A stretch of 64,000 nt of DNA from the IMG/VR virus record IMGVR_UViG_3300033997_000077, positions 62,001-126,000 of that record. One strand, written 5' to 3'. A program made the translations under genes and the position numbers. Below are positions 32,450-41,457 of this stretch, one piece after another. Position 1 is the stretch's first letter. The number at the start of each line of letters is the position of its first letter. A model generated the notes under the pieces. That model made no database searches, was not told where the DNA came from, and saw nothing but the letters and a program-made list of their open reading frames with translations. Origin of the DNA: a virus.

Positions 32450-32674
32450 TTAGACCGGAGTCGTCCACTTCGGATACACCGGATCATTTGGTGCGTGCAC
32501 AGCTGGGTTATGCTCGGGATTCCTAATGCGTGTGTTGTTCACGGTCATAAGAACCCAGCGAAAGGATCCCAGATTGGGATCCAAATATCGCACACGATAA
32601 CCACGTTCACGTAAATTATCGTGCCAGTTGCCAGTTGCGGGGTCGCGAATTGCTAAAACTCCATACGCTGCCAT
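32450..32674 (-). CDS. Small unknown protein
   Basis: 74 residues, strong SD (AAGGAGA). Basic, rich in Arg, Asn and Pro (NTRIRNPEHNPAVHAPNDP), no known domain. It sits between the giant tail protein and a collagen-like gene and may be a minor fibre or assembly component. Confidence 0.55.
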   Translation of the reverse strand: MAAYGVLAIRDPATGNWHDNLRERGYRVRYLDPNLGSFRWVLMTVNNTRIRNPEHNPAVHAPNDPVYPKWTTPV

Positions 32675-35600
32675 TATGCTCTCCTTACCGCAATACCAAC
32701 GTAGCCGGGGTTGTTGTCGTAGCTGTTACCGCCGTCACTATCGTTACGGCAACGTGCCACCACAGTGTACGAACCAGCAGGCAGGACAGCAGGCGTTGCC
32801 GCACCGCCATCCATGAAGCCCCAACGGTCTACGGAGAAGTAAACACGTCCGGTTTCGTTGTGCGTGATCGTCGCGTAGATGTGGTCATCCCACAGGTAGT
32901 AGATAACCACTGAGGTCTCGACGCCGAGCGAGAACTGGTACGTGGCTTCCCAACCGGACTGGTTACCTTGATACACGTCGCCGCGATTCGGGTCAGTTGT
33001 GATCCACACACTACAGTCTGCCCATTGATGGCCCCACCAATGCGGAACCGCCATGAGGAACAAGTTGACATCAGGTTGCTGCCACACGTCATGGCAGTAG
33101 CCAGACCAGCTGACAATCTTGTTGAACTGTCGGGTGTTGAACACGTCGCCGTCATCGTTGATGATAGTGCCAACGCCGCGCCCTTTGATGATGTCGCCAC
33201 GGCTCGGGTTAAACAGATCGACGTAGAAGAACTCGTCGTCTTCAACCAGAGTTTCACCGATCACGTTGATAGAGATCTGCTTCTGCGTCTCGTTCGACGA
33301 GAAGATCAGCTCACCACTGAACGGAGGGTCGATGTCAGGCGGCGACATTACTGCTGGGTCTACGATAAACGCCGAAATAGAGCCGGGCGCTTGGAATACC
33401 GGAATCGTAATGCCGTCAAGCAGCGCCTTGTTGCCGAGCGCAGCACGACACTGATCCAGATACACCATGCTCGATTCAGTCGGGTCGTTGTAGATGCGGA
33501 CGCCGAAGCGGTTCATGATCCGCGTGAACGACTTCGTGAACACGTCGTGGTCAGTGATTGCAAACAGACCTGTGCCTTTGCGCACTGCTGCTTCCAAGTT
33601 CTTCGAGAACGATTCTGGGATGGCGGTCGCGATTGAGGTGGTCGAGCTGATAAACACCACGGAGTCGTATGCAAGGAAGTTGTCGACTGTCGGACGTCCG
33701 CTGTAGAAGTTCTGCCACACCATTGAGTCAACAGCGTAACCAGCTTCCCCAATGGTAGATGGAACTGCGATACCGAAGTCCACGTCTTTACTACCCAGTG
33801 TTGCGTAGTTCACATTGACATCCACTTGGTCGCCAAGGAACAGCACGCGACGTTTCGGTCGACCGCGTTGCATCCAATCCAGCACGTTCTTGAAGTAGCG
33901 GCGCTGCCACGAACCAGCAGGCATCGTCCCGTTGTAGAACTTGGGGAACGCGCCGTCTGCAACAATGCGCACCAAATCATACTCGATGTAGACAGAGTGC
34001 CAGTTGCCATGTTCGTCGATCAACAACGACTTCGGCAGCTTCTCTTCGTTGCTACTGATTGCGGTTGTTGCCGTACCATCCACGACTTTCCAGTTGATGA
34101 TTGCGGGACGTCCGCGCAGGGGCCACGCCAGTGACACAGTGAACACTGCTTGGGTGTGACCGCTGTTGCCTTCGACTACCGCGACGTCATCGATCCGGTA
34201 TTGCGGAACGTCGTCAACCAGCGCGCAAGGCATCTCGATTGTGAGCGGCCACTTGTCGGTGTCACTCATGTCGATTTTCTTGAAGCGCAAATCCGTGAGC
34301 TTCGTCCACGCATCGAGGGTGAAGACCTTGCGGTTGTCCATGCCGTCGAGGATCTTGGTGTAGCGGAAGCGGGCAATGCGTCCGTTCTCTTTCAGCTGAA
34401 TGACGTCGAGCGATTCGCCGTTCACGCAGTACGGCCAGAGCAAACGCGTTTGGGTAAGGAAACCACCCGCAGCGCTGTCGTTAGCGAACGCTCCATGCAG
34501 CCCTTCGAAGATAACGTGGTCGCCATGTTGTGCACGTGCGCGCTCGACGACGAACGACTCTGGCTGAATTGCGGCAACACTATTGGTCTGCACCGAGTAC
34601 ATGTCGGCCAACACGTTCATTACTGGATGCGCGGTATCCGAGATTGCGAACAGCCCTGCCCCACCTTTCACCACGGTCTGCAACACAGGCATCAGGATTT
34701 GCATGCGCGCCCAGTCGTCAGCACCAGCACCTGCCGCCCAGAAAACCACGACGTCGTATTTACCGTAAGCACTGGCGACGGGTTTGCTGATCTTGGTGTG
34801 GTCGAGCACTGACAGGTTGAACCCAGCGGCCTTGACGTAATCCATGAAGGACGAACAGCCATCAGGATCCGTGTTCATCGGATTCCAGACGCCCGTCGTT
34901 GCCATCACGGTCGGCACGAACAGGACTTCCATTGTGGTGCCACGGCGAACCCAGTTCAACGCGTTCTTCACCCAGCGGGCGTTGAATGCCGCGACTGCGG
35001 GATCTGCGGTGGCCTTCTTGTTCTGGTACGAATCCCAGTTGGCTTGGAAGATCGCACGTTCCGCAATGCCTTGCAGCGTAGCGATGATCGGGCGGTTGGA
35101 GGTGTCGGACATTCGGGGCTCGATGGGACGTGCACCATCAGGTCGGAAGTCGAACGCCGCATCCACTACTGCGTTCGGGTCTTCGTCGACCGCGCCCTTG
35201 TAACGCTCAATCCCAACAGGCACGCCGGGAATTCCGACAAGCATGTAGGCGCTGCGCACTTTCATCTTGCGCAAAGTTGCTGCCCCTGCACCGATACGAA
35301 TCAGCGCGTTCTGCAATGCAGCAGTCAGGTTGCGCGTCGGTTCGTCACTGGTTACCACCAACACGATGTGCCCAGCGTTGAGGGTGTTGAGGAACGCCGC
35401 GCATTCCGCTGCCTTATTCACGTCGCCATACACGTCATAGGATCTGTAATCCAGCACGTCGCCGTTCACGCGGCTGAACACCATGACGTTGTAACTACGC
35501 TGCGTATCCCAAGAGCGGCCACGGTAGGTTATTGCGTTCGGTGTCGGGGCACTGCCTCCGCCGTAATGCCAACCACGCGCACGGACGTACAGGACTTCGG

Positions 35601-36708
35601 GCCCGTGCTCTGGGGTCTGCAACTCATGCCACCAGTCGAACTTGAGAATTCCATTAGCCAAATCCGTCTTGTAGTTGGTCGGCTTCACCACAGTTGCAGG
35701 AACGTCGAACTCCATCGAGTAGATGTCGCCTTCGTTGTAGCAGCAGTTCGGACGGAACACTACGATGTTCGGAATGTAGATGCTGTCAGTGAACGGTACG
35801 TCAACGCAGATTCCCTGATACCAAGTGCCGGGAAAACCATCGAGCCCTACGGTCGGCATTGAGCGCGAGTGACTGTAGGTTGCAGCACCTGAGATGAACA
35901 GGCGACGTCCGCCATACAGCGAGCCGATAGACTTCCACGCCAGATCATCGCCGTAGATGTTCTTGTAGTCGGTCACGGCTTCCGCGTAGAGGTGCGTGTA
36001 GTTGGCACCAGCGACTTGCATGCCAAGCGAGGGCATGAAGATGCGGTTGAACGTGTGGTTTGAATTCCAGCTGTAGCCGTCGGCTTGCACGCACACCACG
36101 GGAGCACCGCGCCCAATAGCGTCAGCCAAGTTCTTGCACAGTTCGTCACTTGCGAGCCAGCTGGGGGAGCCGCTAAGCAGAATGATGATGCGCTTGAACT
36201 TCTCGAAGAATGCAACGGTGTTGTCGTAGTTGAGAGCACCGCTTTGGAGTTCGTGCATGGTCAGCATTGCCATCGGTTCCGTGGCGCTCAAGTGCTTCAT
36301 CAGCTGGCCGTAGGATCTGGCGTTGCCGTCCATGTTTGAAAGATGGTTTGCCCAGTCGGGCGAATCGTTGAGGACGAGCGTCATGGATCCGCGCTCAACA
36401 CGCGCAGCCAGTGACAGTGCGATCTTCAGCTGCACCATTGCGCCCTGAGTAAGGTACTCGGGTTTGCTGTAGTCGCCGAAGATACCGTTGCCTACTGGTC
36501 GATCTTTGGCATCGAAGTATCCATTCATAAATGCTGCGCCGTAGCCGAAGCAATAGCCAGCAGTCTGCTCGTTACGAATTGCGAACGATGTCCACATGTT
36601 GGTAGCGGGCTGAGTGTCCGCCATCAACGATGCCTTACCCGCTAACGGGTTATGGTTCCCAGACCATGCACATGCAAGAGGTCTGGTAAACGTGCAGAGG
36701 TTTGACAT
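32674..36708 (-). CDS. Giant multi-domain tail protein (1344 residues)
   Basis: Domains visible in order: a Rossmann/amidotransferase-like segment at 105-260; an ILEI/FAM3 (PANDER)-like domain at 400-520 (YNVMVFSRVNGDVLDYRSYD, GHIVLVVTSDEPTRN, GAGAATL, then VGIPGVPVG); two tandem related Rossmann-like units at 574-750 and 936-1110. Each unit is introduced by a matching phrase (VKNALNWVRRGTTMEVLF and FKNVLDWMQRGRPKRRVLF). The two halves of a Calx-beta domain lie at 837-884 (VVEGNSGHTQAVFTVSL) and 1130-1186 (GETLVEDDEFFYVDLFNP, TIINDD), flanking the second unit. The last 150 residues form a Trp-rich beta-sandwich, likely adhesive. No catalytic residues are proven. Probably a fibre or baseplate-associated host-binding protein. 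Confidence 0.65.
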   Translation of the reverse strand: MSNLCTFTRPLACAWSGNHNPLAGKASLMADTQPATNMWTSFAIRNEQTAGYCFGYGAAFMNGYFDAKDRPVGNGIFGDYSKPEYLTQGAMVQLKIALSLAARVERGSMTLVLNDSPDWANHLSNMDGNARSYGQLMKHLSATEPMAMLTMHELQSGALNYDNTVAFFEKFKRIIILLSGSPSWLASDELCKNLADAIGRGAPVVCVQADGYSWNSNHTFNRIFMPSLGMQVAGANYTHLYAEAVTDYKNIYGDDLAWKSIGSLYGGRRLFISGAATYSHSRSMPTVGLDGFPGTWYQGICVDVPFTDSIYIPNIVVFRPNCCYNEGDIYSMEFDVPATVVKPTNYKTDLANGILKFDWWHELQTPEHGPEVLYVRARGWHYGGGSAPTPNAITYRGRSWDTQRSYNVMVFSRVNGDVLDYRSYDVYGDVNKAAECAAFLNTLNAGHIVLVVTSDEPTRNLTAALQNALIRIGAGAATLRKMKVRSAYMLVGIPGVPVGIERYKGAVDEDPNAVVDAAFDFRPDGARPIEPRMSDTSNRPIIATLQGIAERAIFQANWDSYQNKKATADPAVAAFNARWVKNALNWVRRGTTMEVLFVPTVMATTGVWNPMNTDPDGCSSFMDYVKAAGFNLSVLDHTKISKPVASAYGKYDVVVFWAAGAGADDWARMQILMPVLQTVVKGGAGLFAISDTAHPVMNVLADMYSVQTNSVAAIQPESFVVERARAQHGDHVIFEGLHGAFANDSAAGGFLTQTRLLWPYCVNGESLDVIQLKENGRIARFRYTKILDGMDNRKVFTLDAWTKLTDLRFKKIDMSDTDKWPLTIEMPCALVDDVPQYRIDDVAVVEGNSGHTQAVFTVSLAWPLRGRPAIINWKVVDGTATTAISSNEEKLPKSLLIDEHGNWHSVYIEYDLVRIVADGAFPKFYNGTMPAGSWQRRYFKNVLDWMQRGRPKRRVLFLGDQVDVNVNYATLGSKDVDFGIAVPSTIGEAGYAVDSMVWQNFYSGRPTVDNFLAYDSVVFISSTTSIATAIPESFSKNLEAAVRKGTGLFAITDHDVFTKSFTRIMNRFGVRIYNDPTESSMVYLDQCRAALGNKALLDGITIPVFQAPGSISAFIVDPAVMSPPDIDPPFSGELIFSSNETQKQISINVIGETLVEDDEFFYVDLFNPSRGDIIKGRGVGTIINDDGDVFNTRQFNKIVSWSGYCHDVWQQPDVNLFLMAVPHWWGHQWADCSVWITTDPNRGDVYQGNQSGWEATYQFSLGVETSVVIYYLWDDHIYATITHNETGRVYFSVDRWGFMDGGAATPAVLPAGSYTVVARCRNDSDGGNSYDNNPGYVGIAVRRA

Positions 36709-36726
36709 CCAAAATTCTCCAAAGAA

Positions 36727-36740
36727 GGGGCCGAAGCCCC
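36727..36740 (-). terminator. UUCG-loop terminator
   Basis: On the minus strand a G/C stem closed by a TTCG tetraloop (ggggc/gcccc core, extended by further G-C pairs) is followed by TTCTTT. It lies between two giant tail-protein genes. Confidence 0.7.
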
Positions 36741-36744
36741 CTCG

Positions 36745-39357
36745 TTAAACGTCGAGCCCTTCCACAACAAACGGACGCGACATCAGGAAGAAGCACGACC
36801 AGTCATCGTACCAACATTCAATCCCGTTCCCCACTGGGTACTTGAGCTTGGTGTTGCCGTAACCGAACGATGCAATACCGTTTTTGCCGAGACCGACGAT
36901 GTGGTTGTGTGAGCAGATCGTGTGTTGGTCAGTGCGGTAGTCTTTCGCAATGTTCCACAGCGCATACTCGCGACCAGTCACCCACGGGAACGCACGGCCT
37001 GCATGACCAACGGCCCACGGATCGTACAAGTCTTCGCGCCAACCCAAGTAATCCAAGTCACCTTGCGATTCGAAAATCGGTCGGCGGATTACCATCATGG
37101 TCTTGTAGTTGGTGTCCCATGCGCGTGACGCCCGCATCGTCTTATCCTTCCAGAAACTGAAGTCGTTCGAGTTGGATGTCGTGATGCACCAGCGCCAGTC
37201 ATCGGTATGCCATTTCGGGAACTTGTCGGGCGCAGGCATGAAGAAGTGCGTCTGCGAAATCTCTTGTGCTCCGTGGTCATCTGACGAGAATATGAAATAC
37301 TCATAGCCATGTTCCCACGCGACGTTGCCCAAGATACCGCCGCCACCATTCGCCACTATGCGCCAGCTGTTGTCGAACTCCGTGCCTTCGGTGTCTGGTG
37401 TGATGATGATGTCACGCTCGTACACCTGCCGGATCCCCATCCACGCGATGAAGCCCGTTGCTGGGTTACTGCGGTCACCTCGTCCCATTCGAACACGCGG
37501 CGCGTTATCACCGCCATCGTAGAACATCTCACTCGTTGTCCAAATCGTCATAGCGATTGGTGCATACGGGATGATGTTGCGCACCATGATGTCGTCATGG
37601 TTCGTGCCCACGATGTAGTATTCGCAGTCCTCACGCCACGGGTAGTTGATCCAGTCTGCCCACACGTTGTCGACAACCAAACGCCACGCGCCATTCCCGC
37701 CGGGCAAGTCATCGGCCTTCGGGGTCTCAACGCAGGTGAACGGAATGATCGTTGACGGAACTTCAACGTCGGGTTTCTGGATTGGGCAGTGCACGAAGTA
37801 GCGCCAGCTACAGCCGATACCGGATGTCACGTGAACGCGCGGATAGCGAACGTCAGTGTTACCTATCGGGGCCCAGTATTCGAGGTTGCCAGTTTGTCCG
37901 GCTTCCACGATCTGAGTATCCAACAGGTTGTCGTTGACGTCGAACACTTCGAACTTCGCTTTCTGGTTACCTGCTTGGCAGTTGATCAGGATACCGCACA
38001 CGTCGTCCTTGAACTTGCCTTGCAGGTCGAAGTTGTCTTCCGTGGTCGGGTGGCCCGCACTCGTTACCTCGTAGGATCCGCAGGGGTGGCGGAACTCTCG
38101 GGCACCGCGCGTTTCCGGACACCACAGGCCGTAGTAGACGGAAGTCGCATCTGGTTTGCTGCCGTCGGGCTGCACCTCTGCGAAATCTTCACTGACCACA
38201 CGAACCACGATGTCCTGACATTGGTTCTGCGTCGGGTCGAAGTAGAACTTCAGGAATCCGCGACCGCTTTCAGGATCCAACGTTGTGGCAATTCGGCGTC
38301 CGTAGTGGTACACCTCAACGAAGTCTTTGTTGTTCCACGACTTGAAGTCCAAATACATCCAGCCCGCTAGTTCGCCGACGTGGTGATAGTATTCGAAGTG
38401 GCCGCGAATCGACAAGCGCTCTGGCCGCACGTACACCGCAGCGTGACACGGCGCAGGGAAGATCGGCGTGCCCAGATAGTGCGGCGACAACACGTCCGGC
38501 ATGCTGGTGATCGCATACGGCTTGTAGTAGTCGGGCCGCAGGTTGTTGACTTCTGACGCAAGCAGCTCGCTAGGTGCGCGGCAATGCAGGGCCCAACGTC
38601 CAGCTTCATTGCAACGAACGCGAACCATGATACGCTCTTCGCCGTTGCCCTCTGCCGGATCGTAGTAGAAGCGCAGGCGTCCCCGTCCGGTTTTCTTACC
38701 GCAGCTTGTGCCACGGCGGATCCCCAGATAGTAGACGTCGACCGACATCCCGAACTGTTCCCAGCACACCCAAGTTATGTCAACGTAGCCGGGCGTTTGC
38801 CCCAGCATGTAGCAGAATTCCGTGATTGCGGCACCGCGCCCAAACACTGACGTCCACGCAGGCGCTGGGTTCGAGTAAGATGCGTCACCGTTGTACGCGG
38901 CAACCGGAGCGTTGTCGTAACTCTCCACCATGTCGGCACCAGTACGGCGCAGTGCAAAACCAGTAGGCCACATGTCGACGGGTTCAACGCCGAAACCAGC
39001 AAGCCCCGCGTCGGGCATGTCGTAACCAGCAGGATAGCCAGCAACTTGCTCCCACTCAGCACCACCGGAACCCATACCGTTGCCGGATCCCATTTCTTTA
39101 TCTTCGATGCCGCCATTACACGAACCCGGAATTGTCATGCGCAAGCACGGGTCGTCGATGTCTGGCTCTGCTTCGTTGTCGATGTCAATCCATCCGCTGT
39201 TCGTCTGATTTCGGATACTGAAATCGCCGGGCACAAGGCGAATCCAGTCCAAGTTATCAGGGTCACGAACAAACACTTCGTGATCCGCAAGGTCTTCCCA
39301 TTTGTTGTTTAGGATGTTGCGGAAGCGCAGACGAGATCTTACGAGTGAGTCACCCAT
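36745..39357 (-). CDS. Large beta-rich tail protein (870 residues)
   Basis: SD AAGGAGA. Three related sandwich units are visible at roughly 185-265, 330-420 and 455-535. Each has strands ending in an aromatic-rich phrase and a closing Cys (for example GRGRLRFYYDPAEGNGE, GRGFLKFYFDPTQNQ, TGNLEYWAP). A Gly-Ser-Asn linker near 90 and a Trp/Tyr-rich C-terminal half follow. No enzyme signature. Position between collagen-like genes and the other giant protein indicates a virion tail or fibre role. Confidence 0.6.
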   Translation of the reverse strand: MGDSLVRSRLRFRNILNNKWEDLADHEVFVRDPDNLDWIRLVPGDFSIRNQTNSGWIDIDNEAEPDIDDPCLRMTIPGSCNGGIEDKEMGSGNGMGSGGAEWEQVAGYPAGYDMPDAGLAGFGVEPVDMWPTGFALRRTGADMVESYDNAPVAAYNGDASYSNPAPAWTSVFGRGAAITEFCYMLGQTPGYVDITWVCWEQFGMSVDVYYLGIRRGTSCGKKTGRGRLRFYYDPAEGNGEERIMVRVRCNEAGRWALHCRAPSELLASEVNNLRPDYYKPYAITSMPDVLSPHYLGTPIFPAPCHAAVYVRPERLSIRGHFEYYHHVGELAGWMYLDFKSWNNKDFVEVYHYGRRIATTLDPESGRGFLKFYFDPTQNQCQDIVVRVVSEDFAEVQPDGSKPDATSVYYGLWCPETRGAREFRHPCGSYEVTSAGHPTTEDNFDLQGKFKDDVCGILINCQAGNQKAKFEVFDVNDNLLDTQIVEAGQTGNLEYWAPIGNTDVRYPRVHVTSGIGCSWRYFVHCPIQKPDVEVPSTIIPFTCVETPKADDLPGGNGAWRLVVDNVWADWINYPWREDCEYYIVGTNHDDIMVRNIIPYAPIAMTIWTTSEMFYDGGDNAPRVRMGRGDRSNPATGFIAWMGIRQVYERDIIITPDTEGTEFDNSWRIVANGGGGILGNVAWEHGYEYFIFSSDDHGAQEISQTHFFMPAPDKFPKWHTDDWRWCITTSNSNDFSFWKDKTMRASRAWDTNYKTMMVIRRPIFESQGDLDYLGWREDLYDPWAVGHAGRAFPWVTGREYALWNIAKDYRTDQHTICSHNHIVGLGKNGIASFGYGNTKLKYPVGNGIECWYDDWSCFFLMSRPFVVEGLDV

Positions 39358-39366
39358 CGTATCTCC

Positions 39367-39870
39367 TTAACGCGTTGCTTTAGCTCGCGGGCGAATCCAG
39401 AATGCGCCAGCACCAACAGGGCCGGGATCTGTGCTCTGCATGTAAACAGCTGCGCGACCATCTTGGCCGGGTTCACCTTGTTTACCTTCTGGGCCGGGGC
39501 CGCCCGGATCACCTTCACGTCCGCGCGGGCCATCTTTGCCGGGCAAACCTTCTTGACCATCAGCACCGATACAACCATCGGGGCCGCGTTGTCCGTCGCG
39601 CGGGTTCAAGCCTGCAATACCGTCACGACCGCGCGAACCATCCGCACCAGCTGGGCCGGATCCCATGTCGCTAGTCTTCGGCAAACCAGTGATCACGAAC
39701 GTTCCAATGTTAGGCAGACTGATTGAGAGCTGGCCCGTTACTGCATCGAACTTTCCACTGGGTTCCGTAACCGAACCTTCGGCAACTGGAGTAACTACGA
39801 CTCCACCATCGGCGGCAGCTAACGCGCCTTCGCCGTTAGTGCCGATCTGTTCAACGTTAACCTTTTGCAT
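39367..39870 (-). CDS. Collagen-like fibre protein
   Basis: 167 residues from the ATG at 39870, four bases or so after GGAG. N-terminal docking domain with GKFDAVTGQLSISLP and ITGLP, then about 20 Gly-x-y repeats and a short end STDPGPVGAGAFWIRPRA, which resembles the end of the next gene (SATDPGNVAAGTIWVNP). Likely a trimeric rod at the tail. Confidence 0.75.
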   Translation of the reverse strand: MQKVNVEQIGTNGEGALAAADGGVVVTPVAEGSVTEPSGKFDAVTGQLSISLPNIGTFVITGLPKTSDMGSGPAGADGSRGRDGIAGLNPRDGQRGPDGCIGADGQEGLPGKDGPRGREGDPGGPGPEGKQGEPGQDGRAAVYMQSTDPGPVGAGAFWIRPRAKATR

Positions 39871-39880
39871 CACACACTCC

Positions 39881-40507
39881 TTAAATCCAGACAGGCGGTT
39901 GATCTACGTTCGGGTTCACCCAAATCGTACCAGCTGCAACGTTGCCGGGATCTGTTGCAGACACCACGATATTCACAACGCCGGGAGGGCCAGGGTTTCC
40001 TGTTGGGCCAGTGGGGCCCGTAACACCTGTTGGGCCAGTTGGGCCAGTTGGGCCACGTTTACCACGCGGGCCTTCACGTCCACGCGGGCCCGGATTTCCA
40101 TCAGGGCCGGGCATTCCAACTGGGCCGGGACGTCCGGGTCTTCCATCTTTGCCGGGCGCTCCCGTTGCACCGCGTTCACCTTCGCGTCCATCACAACCTG
40201 CTTGACCATCTGGGCCCTGCGCACCGTCACGTCCGTCACGTCCGTCACGACCCGGATCGCCGGGTTCACCTTGCAATCCTTGCGGAAGATTGTTCTCGCT
40301 GGGAAATCCAGTGACTGTTGTGATCGTGCCGTCGTAATACTCAAGCGTTAAGACACCGAGTATCGGATCGAATCGGCCTGACCTGATATTCTGAGGCTGC
40401 GTTGATTGCGCCTCACCAGTCGAGAGTCGCTGATCCTCCACCTTCACCTGCTTACCTGCTGCGGTTGCGGGTGCAGTGATCATGCTCACATTCAAACGAG
40501 ATAGCAT
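39881..40507 (-). CDS. Collagen-like fibre protein
   Basis: 208 residues, SD AAGGT. Docking domain (GRFDPILGVLTLEYYDG, VTGFP), then a Gly-x-y rod of about 33 triplets with several GPTGPTG runs. The end SATDPGNVAAGTIWVNPN matches its neighbour at 39367. Confidence 0.75.
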   Translation of the reverse strand: MLSRLNVSMITAPATAAGKQVKVEDQRLSTGEAQSTQPQNIRSGRFDPILGVLTLEYYDGTITTVTGFPSENNLPQGLQGEPGDPGRDGRDGRDGAQGPDGQAGCDGREGERGATGAPGKDGRPGRPGPVGMPGPDGNPGPRGREGPRGKRGPTGPTGPTGVTGPTGPTGNPGPPGVVNIVVSATDPGNVAAGTIWVNPNVDQPPVWI

Positions 40508-40508
40508 G

Positions 40509-41453
40509 TTACACCTTAATCCTTACTTCGGCAGTATCGAAGAATGACGGTTTGCCGGGTCGAGCAATATCACGCACTACAAGTTTCACGGTGAAGATTT
40601 CGCCGGGATAACTTGAATTCGGAGCGCGTCGTGAGTAGTCAACCGTGAGTCTCAGGCCAGACGGTTTGAACTTGATGCCTTGAATGTCCGGCACGATCCA
40701 CGTGTACTCGTAGACACCGCTTCCACCAACTGCGGTTGCTTCCACATCGAAGAGCGCGGAGAACATGTTGGTCTGTTGGAAACGTTGCGCCTGTACCGAT
40801 CTGTCCTTGACGTATACCGTGACGTCGCTCCACTTCGGAACTTCCGGTCGGTCATATCCATCAAGCGGCAGCACCCAGAGGAACACTGCGGGATCTGTTG
40901 GTAGGTTAGGGCCGTATACGCACGTCCCTAGCGGTGCGGGCCCAGCGGGGCCACGCTTCCCAACAATACATGACGGGCCAGCGGGCCCAACGACACCTTC
41001 GTCGCCTTCCTCACCTTCTTCGCCTTGGTATCCCTCAATGCCGGAGATACCGCGACGTCCCATCAAACCCTGCGCGCCGTCCGGCCCGTCTTCACCATCT
41101 TCCCCAGCGTCACCATCAGCACCGACTGCACCTTTGGGCCCATCACAACCATTGGGCCCAGTGTTTCCGGTGGCACCATCTCGGCCATCGCGCCCAGCTA
41201 AACCACGCCGACCTTTGCGGCCACGCTTAGCTGGTTTTATTTGCGCGGCTGTCGGGAATCCTGAGATCTCTTCAGTGTCGCCATTGCGGCGCACCAACGT
41301 CAGGACTCCCGCTTCGTTGTCATACACTGCGTGCACAACAACTAGGTCAGATGCCGATGGAGCGGGCTGTAACTCCAACACTCCATCGGGCCCGACAACA
41401 ACCTTGTCGCCATCTGTGCCACCAATCGCTGATACTTGATCAGAGCTTGGCAT
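40509..41453 (-). CDS. Collagen-like fibre protein with Ig/PKD-like end
   Basis: 314 residues. Docking domain (AVYDNEAGVLTLVRRNGD, ISGFP), a Gly-x-y rod with acidic triplets (GEEGEEGDEG), then a C-terminal domain of about 130 residues. That domain, with FDVEATAVGGSGVYEYTWIV and FTVKLVVRDI, follows the PKD/Ig-like layout. It may bind a surface glycan. Confidence 0.75.
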   Translation of the reverse strand: MPSSDQVSAIGGTDGDKVVVGPDGVLELQPAPSASDLVVVHAVYDNEAGVLTLVRRNGDTEEISGFPTAAQIKPAKRGRKGRRGLAGRDGRDGATGNTGPNGCDGPKGAVGADGDAGEDGEDGPDGAQGLMGRRGISGIEGYQGEEGEEGDEGVVGPAGPSCIVGKRGPAGPAPLGTCVYGPNLPTDPAVFLWVLPLDGYDRPEVPKWSDVTVYVKDRSVQAQRFQQTNMFSALFDVEATAVGGSGVYEYTWIVPDIQGIKFKPSGLRLTVDYSRRAPNSSYPGEIFTVKLVVRDIARPGKPSFFDTAEVRIKV

Positions 41454-41457
41454 GCTG

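Noticed and set aside
39400-41250. DNA-level repeats in this stretch, considered as a CRISPR or tandem-repeat array
   Set aside because: The repetition follows Gly-x-y codons of collagen-like proteins; there are no constant repeat-spacer units.
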